Part shown: positions 39,424 to 51,085 of the stretch, one piece after another
Layout of the letters: each line of letters opens with the position of its first letter
Numbering within the stretch: the first letter of the stretch is position 1
NCBI GenBank assembly: GCA_015548865.1
Contig: JADMXW010000004.1
Location: forward strand, 124,001 to 188,000
Origin: Serratia marcescens
GTDB lineage: Bacteria; Pseudomonadota; Gammaproteobacteria; Enterobacterales; Enterobacteriaceae
Length of the DNA stretch: 64,000 bases
Direction of reading: 5' to 3'
Program-made: the position numbers and the translations under genes
Notes under the pieces: model-generated
The model's database searches: none
Told to the model about the DNA's origin: nothing
What the model saw: the letters and a program-made list of their open reading frames with translations, nothing else

Positions 39424-39972
39424 ATGGAATTCATCGATCATCATCGCCGCAGATGGTTGGCGTTGGGCGGAGCTGCGTTGGGTGCGGCCATGCTGCCGGG
39501 TCAGGCGTTTGCGACACTATCAACCCCGCGCCCACGCATTTTAACCTTGGCAAATCTCAATACTGGCGAATACCTTAAAACTGAATTCTTTGATGGCCGC
39601 CGCTACAATAAAGATGAATTATCCCGGCTGAACCACTTCTTCCGTGATTATCGCGCCAATAAAATCAAAACTATTGACCCTGCGCTATTTGACCAACTTT
39701 ATCGTTTGCAGGTGATGTTAGGCACAAATAAGCCGGTACAGTTGATCTCGGGTTATCGTTCTGTAGATACCAACAATGAGATGCGTAGCCATTCGCGTGG
39801 GGTGGCTAAACAGAGCTACCACACTAAAGGCCAGGCGATGGATTTTCATATCGAAGGCGTGCAGCTGGCGAATATCCGCAAGGCAGCGCTGAAACTCAAA
39901 GCGGGCGGCGTAGGTTACTATCCCAAAAGTAATTTCGTGCACATTGATACCGGGCCAGCGCGGAGCTGGTAA
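39424..39972 (+). CDS. mepK: Murein endopeptidase MepK (YcbK)
   Basis: A 182-aa M15A-type metallopeptidase that cleaves mDAP-mDAP crosslinks, opposing LdtD. The ATG at 39424 gives MEFIDHHRRRWLALGGAALG, a twin-arginine-like signal (RRRW) ending PGQAFA. Zinc and active-site motifs are SYHTKGQAMDFHIEG (H and D) and SNFVHIDTGP. It matches E. coli MepK in length and over most of the sequence. The gene follows ldtD by about 180 bp, and the two probably work together. Confidence 0.96.
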   Translation: MEFIDHHRRRWLALGGAALGAAMLPGQAFATLSTPRPRILTLANLNTGEYLKTEFFDGRRYNKDELSRLNHFFRDYRANKIKTIDPALFDQLYRLQVMLGTNKPVQLISGYRSVDTNNEMRSHSRGVAKQSYHTKGQAMDFHIEGVQLANIRKAALKLKAGGVGYYPKSNFVHIDTGPARSW

Positions 39973-40054
39973 TCCTTCATGCTAATGGACCCTGAGGTCT
40001 GGCCGTGTCATGATTACGGTCACATAAGGGTTCTTTTTCGTGAAGTGGAGTGCT

Positions 40055-40687
40055 ATGAAATACCAGATTGTTCCCGTGACGGCGTTTAGCCAAAACTGCA
40101 CGTTGTTGTGGTGTGAAGAAACGCGCGACGCGGCGATAGTTGATCCCGGTGGTGAAGCGGAAAAAATCAAACGCGCCGTTGCGCAGTGTGACATTAAGGT
40201 GTCGCAAATCCTGTTGACGCATGGTCATCTCGATCATGTCGGTGCTGCGCAGCAACTGGCCGATCACTATCAGGTGCCAATTATCGGCCCACACCCTGCG
40301 GATGCTTTTTGGCTTGATGGTTTGCCCGCCCAGAGCCGCATGTTCGGCCTGACAGAGTGTGCACCGTTGACGCCGACACGATGGTTGCAAGAAGGGGATA
40401 CCGTGACTGTGGGTAATACGGTTCTGTCTGTGTTGCATTGTCCAGGACATACGCCGGGACACGTCGTATTCATCGACAAGGTGTCGCGTTTGGCGCAGGT
40501 GGGGGATGTGATCTTCAACGGTGGTGTAGGGCGCAGTGATTTCCCGCAGGGCGACCATCAGGCATTAATTACGTCGATTCGTACCAAGTTGTTCCCACTC
40601 GGGGACGATATCACCTTTATTCCTGGACACGGCCCGATGTCGACGTTGGGGCAGGAGCGTAAGACCAATCCTTTTGTGCATGATTAA
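40055..40687 (+). CDS. gloC: Hydroxyacylglutathione hydrolase GloC (type II glyoxalase)
   Basis: A 210-aa metallo-beta-lactamase-fold enzyme that hydrolyses S-lactoylglutathione in methylglyoxal detoxification. The start at 40055 ([15 protein letters not shown]) matches E. coli YcbL. Metal motif: [13 protein letters not shown] (HxHxDH), then [23 protein letters not shown] and IPGHGP. All ligands are present. It lies between mepK and convergent aspC, with a repeat copy just downstream. Confidence 0.96.
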   Translation: MKYQIVPVTAFSQNCTLLWCEETRDAAIVDPGGEAEKIKRAVAQCDIKVSQILLTHGHLDHVGAAQQLADHYQVPIIGPHPADAFWLDGLPAQSRMFGLTECAPLTPTRWLQEGDTVTVGNTVLSVLHCPGHTPGHVVFIDKVSRLAQVGDVIFNGGVGRSDFPQGDHQALITSIRTKLFPLGDDITFIPGHGPMSTLGQERKTNPFVHD

Positions 40688-40694
40688 TGCAAAT

Positions 40695-40836
40695 CTATCC
40701 TAAAAACTCGTGTTGCAGGACAAAACGTTAACGTTCTGAACAGCGCTTGCGCTGGCCTCTGAAGAGGTGAGGCTCAGGGATGGGGCGAATGACGGGCGTA
40801 GCCAATACGCATGCAATTTGAGGTATGGCAGGTATA
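40695..40836. repeat. Interspersed palindromic repeat, copy (AACGTT-stem variant)
   Basis: Starts CTATCCTAAAAACTCGTG and ends TTTGAGGTATGGCAGGTATA, same orientation as copy 1. The inner stem is CAAAACGTTAACGTTCTG rather than the AAATTTG form, followed by CAGCGCTTGCGCTGG and CTCTGAAGAGGTGAGG. It lies between gloC and aspC, whose genes converge. Confidence 0.78.
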
Positions 40837-40871
40837 CATCCCCCGCGTAACAGGGGATGTATCAAACTGTA

Positions 40872-42062
40872 TTACAGTACGGCCACAATGGCTTCGCACA
40901 ACGGAGCCATATTTTCCGGCGTCATCCCCGCCACGTTAACGCGTCCAGAATTCACCGCATAGACCGCAAATTCATCGCGCAGACGCAACACCTGATCTTT
41001 GGTCAAGCCGCTGAATGAGAACATGCCATTCTGCTGAATGATGAAAGAGAAATCCTGCGTTGCCCCTTTTTCCTGCAATGTATTGACGAACAGGTGACGC
41101 ATGCGTTGGATGCGCTCGCGCATAGCGGTTAACTCTTGTTCCCATAGCGTACGCAGCGCATCGTTACTCAGTATGGTAGCGACCACCGCCGCACCGTGTG
41201 CCGGTGGGTTGGAGTAGTTGGCGCGGATGATGGATTTCATTTGGCTAAATGCTTTATCTGCCACATCCGTATTGGCCGCGACCAGGGTGCAGGCACCAAC
41301 ACGTTCGTTATACAGTCCAAAGTTCTTCGAATAGGAACTGGATACCAGAAGTTCTGGGTGGGAAGCGGCGAAAATACGCAGACCTTCGGCATCCTCTTCC
41401 AGTCCGCGTGCAAAGCCTTGGTAGGCGAAATCAAACAGTGGCAGCCAGCCTTTCTGAGCGGAAAGATCTGCCAGCGTTTGCCATTGATCCGCAGTAGGAT
41501 CGATACCGGTTGGGTTATGGCAACAGCCGTGGAATAGCACAACGTCACCCGCCTCCACGGCTTCGAGGCTTTTCACTAAACCATCAAAGTCCAGAGCGTG
41601 GTTAGCCGCATCATAGTATTGATAATCGCGCACTTCCAGCCCGGCAGCCTGGAATACGTTTTTGTGGTTTGGCCAGCTTGGGTTGCTTACCCAAATACGT
41701 TTGGCTGATGTCTGGCTCGCGATAAATTCTGCAGCGATACGCAGGCCGCCAGTGCCACCCGGTGTCTGTGCCGTGCGTGCGCGTTCCTCACTGATAATGG
41801 CGCTCTGCTTGCCGAACAGCAGCTCCTGTGTGCGAAGAGCGAACTCAGGCAGACCATCGATCCCGAGATAGTTTTTGGTGGCTTCATTTTCCAGCAAAAA
41901 TTGTTCTGCTTTTTTTACGCTGGCCAACACCGGTGTCTTTCCGGTTTCATCTTTGTATACGCCGATACCCAGATTGATTTTTTGTGGACGATGGTCGGCG
42001 CGAAACAGATCGGCCAGTCCAAGGATAGGGTCAGCGGCAGCGGCAGTAATATGTTCAAACAT
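40872..42062 (-). CDS. aspC: Aspartate aminotransferase
   Basis: A cytoplasmic PLP-dependent transaminase interconverting aspartate/oxaloacetate and glutamate/2-oxoglutarate, also acting on aromatic amino acids. At 396 aa it is the E. coli length. The N-terminus [20 protein letters not shown] is canonical. The PLP lysine lies in [16 protein letters not shown] (about residue 246), with NPTGIDPT and the C-terminal arginine in SGRVNVAG. A single gene next to ompF, as in E. coli. Confidence 0.98.
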   Translation of the reverse strand: MFEHITAAAADPILGLADLFRADHRPQKINLGIGVYKDETGKTPVLASVKKAEQFLLENEATKNYLGIDGLPEFALRTQELLFGKQSAIISEERARTAQTPGGTGGLRIAAEFIASQTSAKRIWVSNPSWPNHKNVFQAAGLEVRDYQYYDAANHALDFDGLVKSLEAVEAGDVVLFHGCCHNPTGIDPTADQWQTLADLSAQKGWLPLFDFAYQGFARGLEEDAEGLRIFAASHPELLVSSSYSKNFGLYNERVGACTLVAANTDVADKAFSQMKSIIRANYSNPPAHGAAVVATILSNDALRTLWEQELTAMRERIQRMRHLFVNTLQEKGATQDFSFIIQQNGMFSFSGLTKDQVLRLRDEFAVYAVNSGRVNVAGMTPENMAPLCEAIVAVL

Positions 42063-42215
42063 TGATGGCTATTCCATGACAGAGGTTAGGCAAGAACCTT
42101 CAGGTTACCGCTAGCCATAAGCTTTGCCAACCGTTTGCGATCAAAATGCGAGTGAAATAACAGGAAAATTTGTGGCAGGGGCAGTCGGTATAAATGGCGT
42201 TAATAATTGGGACAC

Positions 42216-42252
42216 AAAAAACAAAAAGACAGGGCATAAAGCCCTGTCTTTC
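42216..42252 (-). terminator. Intrinsic terminator of ompF
   Basis: On the minus strand AAGACAGGGC-TTTAT-GCCCTGTCTT is followed by TTTGTTTTTTG. It is about 40 bp after the ompF stop. Confidence 0.9.
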
Positions 42253-42292
42253 ACCCTATCAGACTGCGTAATGCAGTGGTGATAGCGGGTAA

Positions 42293-43372
42293 TTAGAACT
42301 GATAGGTCAGACCAACTGCAACAACGTCATCATCGCTAATGCCGTAAGCATTGTCGTCTTTCAGCAGGTTGATTTGGTAATCAACATAGGTAGAGAAGTT
42401 TTTGTTGAACGCGTAAGTACCGCCAACGCTCACGTATTTAGTGATGTAGTCATTGGTTTTGATAGCAGACGTGTCATCTTTAGCCTTGCCTGCAACATAG
42501 GCCAGAGACGGAGTCAGACCGAAGTCGAAGTTGTACTGAGCAACAGCTTCAAATACGGTAGTTTTGTCAGCAAAACCTGCTGCGTTGCTGATGAAGGTCA
42601 GGTTACGGTATTCACCGTAGGTTGCGGCAACATAGATGCTATTTGCGTCATATTTCAGACCAACAGCGGCAGCTTCTGCGTTCTGACCATTACCACCGAC
42701 GGCATAACCACGTTGTGCAACGGTACGATCATAAGTTGCGTAAGACGCGACAACACCTACGCCGATTGGGGAGATATACTCAAGAGAAGTACCCCAGCCA
42801 TCGCCATTCTGGGTGCTTACGTCAGAACGTGCGTTGTTGGTGCTTTCCGTGTTTTTACCTTGGTATTGCAGGCCGAAGTTCAGGCCGTCAACCAAACCAA
42901 AGAAACCTTTGTTGCGGTAGGTTGCAACACCAGACACACGCTGGGTCAGGTTGTCGGTGTAAGCTTGGTCGCCGCCGAATTCTGGCAGAACGTCGGTGTA
43001 GGAGATACCGTCGTAAGCGATGCCCAAGTTACGGCCGTAGTCCAGAGAACCGAAGTCAGTAACTTTAAAACCAACGAAAGCGTAACGGGTTTTGTCGCCG
43101 CCTTGGTTGGATTCAGCGCGGTTGCCTTTGAATTCATATTCAAAACGGCCATAACCAGTCAGGTCGCTGTTGATTTGAGTTTCGCCTTTGAAGCCCAGAC
43201 GAACGTAGGTTTTGTCGCCTTCGTTGCTGTTGTCATCGGAGAAATAACGCAGGCCGTTAACTTTACCGTTCAGATCCAGTTTATTGCCGTCTTTGTTGTA
43301 GATTTCAGCCGCGTTCGCTGCGCCAACAGCTAACAGAGCCGGGATTACTACTGCAAGAATATTGCGTTTCAT
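42293..43372 (-). CDS. ompF: Outer-membrane general porin OmpF-like
   Basis: A 359-aa trimeric porin for small hydrophilic solutes. The ATG at 43372 gives the signal peptide [20 protein letters not shown], cut before [21 protein letters not shown] is the ribosome binding region. The mature part has [16 protein letters not shown], the eyelet-type loop 3 in the [17 protein letters not shown] segment, which keeps PEFGGD, and a C-terminal phenylalanine (LTYQF) for barrel assembly. The neighbourhood aspC-ompF-asnS is as in E. coli. It is probably under EnvZ/OmpR, as the leader resembles E. coli ompF. Confidence 0.93.
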   Translation of the reverse strand: MKRNILAVVIPALLAVGAANAAEIYNKDGNKLDLNGKVNGLRYFSDDNSNEGDKTYVRLGFKGETQINSDLTGYGRFEYEFKGNRAESNQGGDKTRYAFVGFKVTDFGSLDYGRNLGIAYDGISYTDVLPEFGGDQAYTDNLTQRVSGVATYRNKGFFGLVDGLNFGLQYQGKNTESTNNARSDVSTQNGDGWGTSLEYISPIGVGVVASYATYDRTVAQRGYAVGGNGQNAEAAAVGLKYDANSIYVAATYGEYRNLTFISNAAGFADKTTVFEAVAQYNFDFGLTPSLAYVAGKAKDDTSAIKTNDYITKYVSVGGTYAFNKNFSTYVDYQINLLKDDNAYGISDDDVVAVGLTYQF

Positions 43373-43487
43373 CGTTATTACCCTCATTGGTGTTTTAAGA
43401 CACCCGCCGCTGCCATTAACAATTCTCGAAAAAAGTAATAAAACTCTTACGGAACTATCACTGGAAGTTTGGTGTCCTCCTGTGTCT
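43373..43487 (-). promoter_or_regulatory. ompF 5' leader with putative MicF-type sRNA target site
   Basis: From about 43487 down to the start codon, the minus strand matches from memory the E. coli ompF leader in order: AGACACAGG, GACACCAAACT, ATAGTTCCGTAA, TTTTATTA, GGCAGCGGCGGGTGTC and GAGGGTAATAACG. The region around the ribosome binding site is the target of the MicF sRNA in E. coli. The transcription start is inferred from that alignment. Confidence 0.7.
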
Positions 43488-43617
43488 GAACGCAGTGTTC
43501 CATTCACTCGCCCGTTAATCCACCCTAAAAATGATACTAAGTTCGTAATCAGGTAACAAAAAGAAAGATTATGTTTCAAGTTGTAAATTTCAGGGAACTT
43601 TGTGAGGCTTATCCGAA
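43488..43617. other. ompF promoter region
   Basis: This stretch plus the leader should contain the OmpR sites of ompF. I did not find a -35/-10 pair that I would trust. No gene is seen. Confidence 0.4.
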
Positions 43618-43656
43618 AGAAAAAAAAGACCGCGATTTATTCGCGGCCTTTTTTTC
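43618..43656 (-). terminator. Intrinsic terminator of asnS (bidirectional form)
   Basis: A-run, then GACCGCGA-TTTAT-TCGCGGCC, then a T-run; on either strand it looks like a terminator. It lies about 33 bp past the asnS stop on the minus strand. Confidence 0.88.
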
Positions 43657-43689
43657 TAGTTATTTGTTTTACTTATGTTTAATGCGTAT

Positions 43690-45090
<1,401 letters not shown>

Positions 45091-45185
45091 AAAATTCTCT
45101 CTTTTCAATGAATGATATTTAACGGGTCAACCCCATAGGGGTAATTTGCTATGTTACTTGCCGTCTGGCAGGACACAAGCAGAAA

Positions 45186-45222
45186 TCACCGGAATGCGTT
45201 AAGTTTTCCGCATTCCGGTAAC
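45186..45222 (-). terminator. Hairpin downstream of pncB
   Basis: CCGGAATGCG - ten-base loop - CGCATTCCGG lies about 35 bp past the pncB stop. No clear U-run follows, so it may be an inefficient terminator or an mRNA end hairpin. Confidence 0.5.
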
Positions 45223-45251
45223 GTTGGGTTAAATCATGAGCAGTGAAAGGG

Positions 45252-46457
45252 TTAACTGGCTTTTCTGACGCGTGGCAAATCGAAGGCTTTACGCAATGCA
45301 GAAACAAAAGCGGCGTCATGGCAGATGGTTTTGCCTGGGCTATCTGACAGCTTTGCAACCGGCCGACCATTGCATTCCACCAGCTTGATAACGATATTCA
45401 ACGGTGTCACGCCTGGAATATCGCAGGTCAAACGCGTACCAATACCAAACACCAGGTTAATCCGCTGAGAAAAATGACGATAAAGCGTGAGCGCTTTCTC
45501 CAGATGCAGATTATCGGAGAACACCAGCGTTTTACTCATTGGGTCGATACCCAATCGCTGATAGTGTGCAATCGCTTTTTCGCCCCAATCGATGGGGTCC
45601 CCGGAATCGTGACGCAGCCCTTGGTAGGCATTGGCGAAATCGAGATCGAAATCGCGTAGAAATGCATCCATGGTAATGCAATCCGTTAGGGCGATGCCGA
45701 GCTGGTCCGGGTATTCAACCAGCCAGGCATGCAGAGCTGCACGTTGGCTGTTGGCAAGCGTTGCACTGAGTTGTTGATGTGCCTGAAACCATTCATGCGC
45801 TTGCGTACCTACCGGCGTTAGCCTCAGTCGGCGTGCCAGATCATAGTTACTGGTGCCAATCAGGTAAGGGAATTCTTGCTGCAGCACGCTCACTATTTCG
45901 TGTTGCACTTCACGAGAGAAGCGACGTCGCGTACCGAAATCCATCAGTTTGAAATGACTTAGATCGATACCCTGACTGCGTTCACGAAATTGCACCAGTG
46001 TACGACGAAGTTGTGCAACGGCATGTACGGCGGTTATGTCGGGCGTACGCGAGCGGTGTACCACTTCACTTATCACCGCCAAGAGTGGAACTTCCCACAA
46101 AATCACCTCGCGCCAGGGACCGCGAATGCGAATATCCAGCTTACCGTGATGATTACTTACGGTAACCTGCTGCGGGTTAAAGCGGAAATGACGTAACCAC
46201 AGCAAATAATCCGCTGTAAAAAACGGCAGCGTAGAGAGATAAGCGAACTCGTCGTCGCTGAGTGACAGCTGACTCATCAACGCAATCTGCGCGCTGATGG
46301 CTTCAGCATAACTCCCTAAAAGCTCATCTCCGCGGCAGCGGAATTCCGCTGTAACGTCCACATCATAATAATGATGAAACACCGCTTGCTGCATATGAAG
46401 CTTGTAGGCATCAGTATCCAGCAATGAGTTCAAAATCGGGGAAGGGTGTAAAGTCAT
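45252..46457 (-). CDS. pncB: Nicotinate phosphoribosyltransferase
   Basis: Converts nicotinate and PRPP to nicotinate mononucleotide in NAD salvage. 401 aa versus 400 in E. coli. It begins [20 protein letters not shown]; the phosphohistidine segment lies around [11 protein letters not shown] and the PRPP-site region in [16 protein letters not shown]. All core motifs are intact. It is divergent from pepN, as in E. coli. Confidence 0.97.
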   Translation of the reverse strand: MTLHPSPILNSLLDTDAYKLHMQQAVFHHYYDVDVTAEFRCRGDELLGSYAEAISAQIALMSQLSLSDDEFAYLSTLPFFTADYLLWLRHFRFNPQQVTVSNHHGKLDIRIRGPWREVILWEVPLLAVISEVVHRSRTPDITAVHAVAQLRRTLVQFRERSQGIDLSHFKLMDFGTRRRFSREVQHEIVSVLQQEFPYLIGTSNYDLARRLRLTPVGTQAHEWFQAHQQLSATLANSQRAALHAWLVEYPDQLGIALTDCITMDAFLRDFDLDFANAYQGLRHDSGDPIDWGEKAIAHYQRLGIDPMSKTLVFSDNLHLEKALTLYRHFSQRINLVFGIGTRLTCDIPGVTPLNIVIKLVECNGRPVAKLSDSPGKTICHDAAFVSALRKAFDLPRVRKAS

Positions 46458-46560
46458 AATGCGTTACAGCATCCTCGTCAGACGCGTTTCCACTATCAAA
46501 ATCATCAGCAACGTTCGATGAGTATACCTTGAATCTCACTCAATTGTCGCTATCACTCAT

Positions 46561-46731
46561 CTACCCAGCATACTTCACGCTGCCTGTCTGTTGGATGCCG
46601 GTATTAGCCCTAATCACTTACCTTTGCAAGTTGATTGGGAATAATGCGTTTCATCCTGGAATTCACCTTGCTGGGCAGCACTGTTCAATACGTAAACGTT
46701 TTGTCCTGCAACGTAAATTATTTAAGGCATA
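46561..46731. repeat. Interspersed palindromic repeat, decayed copy (AACGTT-stem variant)
   Basis: Reverse orientation. In order: CTACCCAGCATACTTCACG, CCCTAATCACTTACC, TTTCATCCTGGAATTCACC, the inner stem AATACGTAAACGTTTTG and CCTGCAACGTAAATTATTTA. It is full length but considerably mutated. It lies between pncB and pepN, in what should be their shared promoter region. Confidence 0.65.
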
Positions 46732-46869
46732 ACAGCATAATTTAGCCAGAAAAGGGAGGACCATTCGTGCTTAGGCATGGTTATTGTTCTCATTCACTTA
46801 GTCGTGGCAACATCGTTGTAACAGGCATAAACTGAACTGTCAAAGCAAAGAGTGAGGTGTAAACATCCT
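46732..46869. other. pepN upstream region
   Basis: The remaining part of the 410-bp pncB-pepN divergent space. The repeat takes up the middle. No small gene or RNA is seen. Confidence 0.35.
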
Positions 46870-49485
46870 ATGAATCAACAGCCGCAAGTAAAATACCGTC
46901 ATGATTACCGCGCACCGGACTATACCATCAGCGATATCGCGCTTGATTTTGTACTGGATGCAGAGAAGACGCACGTCACGGCAGTAAGCCAAGTGGTTCG
47001 TCAGGGAGAAGCGGATGCGCCGCTACAACTGAACGGTGAAGGGCTGACGCTGTTAAGCTTGAAAGTGAATGATCAGACGTGGTCCCACTATCAGGTTAAG
47101 GATGACGGATTGGTGTTAACGCAATTACCAGCCGCTTTTACGCTCAGCATAGAAACAGAAATTAATCCCGCAGCCAACAGTGCACTTGAGGGACTATATC
47201 AATCTGGCGGTGCGCTTTGTACCCAATGTGAAGCAGAAGGGTTCCGCCATATTACCTATTATCTGGATCGCCCCGATGTGTTAGCGTGCTTTACAACCCG
47301 CATCACGGCAGATCCGGTTCGCTATCCTTACTTACTCTCCAATGGTAACCGCATAGCACAGGGAACATTGGACGATGGCCGACATTGGGTTGAGTGGCAA
47401 GACCCCTTCCCGAAACCATGTTATCTGTTTGCGCTGGTGGCTGGAGACTTCGATGTGCTGAGCGACAGCTTCACCACCCGTTCAGGGCGTGAAGTAGCAC
47501 TGGAGTTGTATGTCGATCGCGGCAATCTCGACCGTGCAGGTTGGGCGATGACGTCACTAAAAAATGCGATGAAGTGGGATGAAACCCGCTTTGGCCTGGA
47601 GTATGACCTCGACATCTATATGATTGTTGCGGTGGACTTCTTTAATATGGGGGCGATGGAGAATAAAGGTCTTAACATCTTTAATTCTAAATACGTGCTT
47701 GCCAAAGCGGAAACCGCTACCGATAAAGACTATCTGAATATTGAAGCGGTGATCGGCCATGAGTATTTCCATAATTGGACGGGTAACCGCATCACTTGCC
47801 GCGACTGGTTCCAACTCAGCTTAAAAGAAGGATTGACGGTGTTCCGCGATCAAGAGTTCAGCTCTGATCTGGGATCGCGCCCGGTGAATCGTATTGATAA
47901 CGTGCGTGTGATGCGCGGTGCACAATTTGCCGAAGACGCCAGCCCGATGTCCCACCCGATCCGCCCGGATCAAGTCATCGAAATGAACAACTTCTACACC
48001 CTGACGGTCTATGAGAAGGGGTCAGAGGTGATCCGCATGATGCATACACTGTTGGGTGAGGATAAATTTCAGGCAGGCATGCGCCTTTATGTCGAGCGTC
48101 ATGATGGCAGTGCGGCCACCTGCGATGATTTTGTTCAGGCAATGGAAGATGCCTCTGGTGTCGATCTCACGCAGTTTCGGCGCTGGTACAGTCAGTCGGG
48201 TACGCCTGTTGTAACAGTGCGCGACGACTATAATGCCGCAACGCACCAATATTTGCTGTCAGTCAGTCAGAAGACACCGGTGGGGGCAGATGGTCAGGAA
48301 AAGCATCCGCTGCATATCCCGTTGGATATTGAGCTCTACGATCAGCAGGGTAACATCATTCCGTTGCAGTATGCCGGACAACCCATTGATTCGGTGCTGA
48401 ATCTGACTGAAGCGGAACAGACGTTTGTGTTTGATAATGTGCCAAGTCAGCCGATTCCCTCTTTATTAAGGGAGTTTTCCGCACCGGTCAAACTCAACTA
48501 CGCCTGGAGCGATGCACAACTGACTTTTCTGATGCGTCATGCGCGCAATGATTTCTCTCGCTGGGATGCGGCACAAAGCCTGCTTGCAAACCATATCCGC
48601 CTGAATGTCGCGCGTTACCGGCAACAACAACCGCTCTCGCTGCCACTGCATCTGGCTGATGCATTTCGCGGGGTGCTGTTAGATGCTGCGCTGGATCCTA
48701 TGTTGGCCGCCCAGATTCTGACGTTGCCGAGCGAAAACGAAATGGCGGAACTGTTCGATATTATCGATCCTTTAGCCATTGCAGCGGTGCGGGAAGCGAT
48801 GGTTCGTACCTTGGCGGTGGAACTGGCCGATGAATGGTTGGCGGTGTATCGGGTCAACACGACACCAGAGTACCGTATTGCGCATGCGGACATCGGCAAG
48901 CGTGCGCTGCGCAATACCTGCCTCTATTATTTGGCGTTTGGTGAAACGGCGCAGGCAGATGCCCTTGTGACCGCGCAGTATCAGCAAGCGGACAATATGA
49001 CAGATGCTCTGGCGGCCCTCTCCAGTGCGGTCAGTGCACAACTTCCCGCGCGCGATGCGTTGATGGCGGAGTTTGACGATCGCTGGCATAAAGATGGTTT
49101 GGTGATGGACAAGTGGTTTACCTTGCAAGCCACCAGCCCTGCCAATGATGTGCTATCTCGGGTGCGAGAGTTGCTACAGCACCGTTCGTTTAGCTTGAAT
49201 AACCCCAACCGCCTGCGTGCGTTGGTCGGGGCGTTTGCCAGTGCCAACCCAGCGGCGTTCCATGCTGCTGATGGTGAAGGCTACCGCTTCCTGGTTGAGA
49301 TCCTCACCGATCTCAATACGCGTAATCCTCAGGTGGCAGCACGCTTGATCGAGCCATTGATCCGTTTGAAACGCTACGATGCACCACGCCAGTCGTTGAT
49401 GCGTCAGGCGCTGGAACAATTGAAAACGCTGGATAACTTGTCTGGCGATCTGTTCGAAAAAATCAGTAAGGCGCTGCAAAGCTAA
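46870..49485 (+). CDS. pepN: Aminopeptidase N
   Basis: An 871-aa M1-family zinc aminopeptidase (E. coli 870), the main broad-specificity cytoplasmic aminopeptidase. The ATG at 46870 gives MNQQPQVKYRHDYRAPDYTI; an upstream in-frame start would add six residues. The exopeptidase motif GAMEN lies near residue 260, and zinc motif HEYFHNWTGNR (HExxH) followed by KEGLTVFRDQEF (the third ligand Glu) near 297-320. The C-terminal helical domains are complete. The downstream ssu operon of E. coli is missing; pyrD is next. Confidence 0.98.
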   Translation: MNQQPQVKYRHDYRAPDYTISDIALDFVLDAEKTHVTAVSQVVRQGEADAPLQLNGEGLTLLSLKVNDQTWSHYQVKDDGLVLTQLPAAFTLSIETEINPAANSALEGLYQSGGALCTQCEAEGFRHITYYLDRPDVLACFTTRITADPVRYPYLLSNGNRIAQGTLDDGRHWVEWQDPFPKPCYLFALVAGDFDVLSDSFTTRSGREVALELYVDRGNLDRAGWAMTSLKNAMKWDETRFGLEYDLDIYMIVAVDFFNMGAMENKGLNIFNSKYVLAKAETATDKDYLNIEAVIGHEYFHNWTGNRITCRDWFQLSLKEGLTVFRDQEFSSDLGSRPVNRIDNVRVMRGAQFAEDASPMSHPIRPDQVIEMNNFYTLTVYEKGSEVIRMMHTLLGEDKFQAGMRLYVERHDGSAATCDDFVQAMEDASGVDLTQFRRWYSQSGTPVVTVRDDYNAATHQYLLSVSQKTPVGADGQEKHPLHIPLDIELYDQQGNIIPLQYAGQPIDSVLNLTEAEQTFVFDNVPSQPIPSLLREFSAPVKLNYAWSDAQLTFLMRHARNDFSRWDAAQSLLANHIRLNVARYRQQQPLSLPLHLADAFRGVLLDAALDPMLAAQILTLPSENEMAELFDIIDPLAIAAVREAMVRTLAVELADEWLAVYRVNTTPEYRIAHADIGKRALRNTCLYYLAFGETAQADALVTAQYQQADNMTDALAALSSAVSAQLPARDALMAEFDDRWHKDGLVMDKWFTLQATSPANDVLSRVRELLQHRSFSLNNPNRLRALVGAFASANPAAFHAADGEGYRFLVEILTDLNTRNPQVAARLIEPLIRLKRYDAPRQSLMRQALEQLKTLDNLSGDLFEKISKALQS

Positions 49486-49494
49486 GCCAGTCCA

Positions 49495-49527
49495 AACAGT
49501 TCCCGCGTGATGCGGGAACCTGTTTTA
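49495..49527 (+). terminator. Intrinsic terminator of pepN
   Basis: AACAG-TTCCCGC-GTGAT-GCGGGAA-CCTGTTTT: a long stem starting 10 bp after the pepN stop, with a T-run at its end. Confidence 0.85.
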
Positions 49528-49645
49528 GTGATAAGTATTTTACTTTCCCTCGCGATCTCATTACCATTCCCCGCCGTGCGTCGGGAAGTCACCCGCTTTA
49601 TTCTTGTTTTTTGCATGCATGACTTTTGGGATCTCAGGAGACACT

Positions 49646-50656
49646 ATGTTCTATCCCGTAATCAAGAAGGCACTCTTCCAGCTCGATCCAGAACGGGCTC
49701 ACGAATTTACCTTCCAGCAGTTACGTCGTCTATCGAATACACCGTTTGAATTTCTTATTCGCCAATCTGTTCCCACCAAACCTGTTACCTGCATGGGCCT
49801 TTCATTTAAAAATCCACTCGGTTTAGCCGCCGGGCTGGATAAAGATGGTGACTGTATTGATGCGTTGGGTGCAATGGGCTTTGGTTTTATTGAGGTAGGC
49901 ACGGTAACACCGCGTCCGCAGGCAGGTAATGAGAAACCACGTCTGTTTCGCGTAGTGGAAGCTGAAGGGTTAATTAACCGCATGGGATTTAATAATCACG
50001 GCGTTGATAATCTGGTAGAGAACGTTAAGAAATCTCGTTTTGGCGGCGTGCTGGGAATTAATATCGGTAAAAATAAAGATACGCCCGTCGAACAGGGTAA
50101 AGAAGACTATTTGATCTGTATGGACAAGATCTATGCCCATGCCGGATATATTGCGATCAATATCTCTTCACCGAATACACCGGGATTACGTTCTTTGCAA
50201 TATGGCGATGCGTTGGACGATCTGTTGCAGGCTGTTAAAAATAAACAGGAAGCATTGCAGCGGCAGCACCAGAAATATGTGCCAGTGGCGGTGAAGATCG
50301 CGCCGGATCTTTCTGAAGAAGAATTGATCCAAATTGCTGACAGTTTGATGCGCCATAACATTGATGGTGTGATTGCCACCAATACTACGCTGGATCGTGA
50401 TTTGATTCAGGGATTGAATCATTGCGGTCAAACAGGGGGATTAAGCGGACGGCCATTACAACAGCGCAGCACTGAAGTTATTCGTCGCCTGTCGCAAGAA
50501 TTGAATGGTCGCTTGCCCATTATTGGTGTCGGTGGAGTAGATTCACTGATGGCTGCACGAGAAAAAATAGCCGCAGGCGCATCGCTGGTGCAGATATATT
50601 CCGGTTTTATTTTTCACGGCCCAAGGCTGATTAAAGATATCGTTACGCATATTTAA
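49646..50656 (+). CDS. pyrD: Dihydroorotate dehydrogenase (quinone), class 2
   Basis: An FMN enzyme at the inner membrane that oxidises dihydroorotate to orotate with quinone, the fourth step of pyrimidine synthesis. The ATG at 49646 after TCAGGAGAC gives [20 protein letters not shown] and 336 aa, the E. coli length. The amphipathic N-terminus is class-2 specific. Motifs: [32 protein letters not shown] (catalytic serine) and [19 protein letters not shown]. Single gene with a hairpin terminator. Confidence 0.98.
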   Translation: MFYPVIKKALFQLDPERAHEFTFQQLRRLSNTPFEFLIRQSVPTKPVTCMGLSFKNPLGLAAGLDKDGDCIDALGAMGFGFIEVGTVTPRPQAGNEKPRLFRVVEAEGLINRMGFNNHGVDNLVENVKKSRFGGVLGINIGKNKDTPVEQGKEDYLICMDKIYAHAGYIAINISSPNTPGLRSLQYGDALDDLLQAVKNKQEALQRQHQKYVPVAVKIAPDLSEEELIQIADSLMRHNIDGVIATNTTLDRDLIQGLNHCGQTGGLSGRPLQQRSTEVIRRLSQELNGRLPIIGVGGVDSLMAAREKIAAGASLVQIYSGFIFHGPRLIKDIVTHI

Positions 50657-50679
50657 TCCTTTCATCACATCATTTCTTA

Positions 50680-50706
50680 CTGGGGGTTTATTTATTCCCC
50701 CAGCTA
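50680..50706 (+). terminator. Hairpin terminator of pyrD
   Basis: CTGGGGG-TTTATTTATT-CCCCCAG, 24 bp after pyrD. The following T-run is poor. Confidence 0.65.
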
Positions 50707-50767
50707 GTCTATATTTTACTCGTTTGTGCAATTAATCTTCTGTTTTACAAAAAAACGCGACAGACAT

Positions 50768-50996
50768 ACCCTCAACATGAAGTATGGCGGGTATATACCC
50801 TAAATAATTCGAGTTGCAGGAAGGCGGCAAGAGAAGGAATCCCGAGGAGCTTACTGAGGTAAGTGATTCGGGTGACAAATTTGTCTGGAACAAATTTGAA
50901 CGCCGCATGCGGCGGCCTCGTAAGAGGTGAGGTCCAGGGATGGGCCGAATAATGAGCGCAACCAACGCACCTGCAACTTGAAGTATGACGGGTATA
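50768..50996. repeat. Interspersed palindromic repeat, full-length copy with an extra end
   Basis: A stray end fragment (CCTCAACATGAAGTATGGCG) is followed at 50794 by a full copy, from TATACCCTAAATAATTCGAG to AACTTGAAGTATGACGGG plus TATA. It carries both the GAGCTTACTGAGGTAAGTG arm and the AAATTTG stem, GCCGCATGCGGC and CCTCGTAAGAGG hairpins. It is the best-preserved copy in the window. Confidence 0.9.
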
Positions 50997-51085
50997 AACA
51001 GGATTTTTTTCGGCAAAAATGGCAAGGGTATGTGTCGTGCAGACGCGATTGCGTCGATGAATAATTCAGGGGGAAGGTGAATAAT

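Noticed and set aside
42374-43333. A 319-codon open frame on the plus strand, opposite ompF
   Set aside because: It is wholly antisense to a strongly codon-biased porin gene, has no ribosome binding site or recognisable family, and its length follows from the ompF codon usage.
49528-49645. Remnant of the ssuEADCB operon between pepN and pyrD
   Set aside because: Only about 120 bp lie between the pepN terminator and pyrD, with no coding similarity to sulfonate-transport genes.
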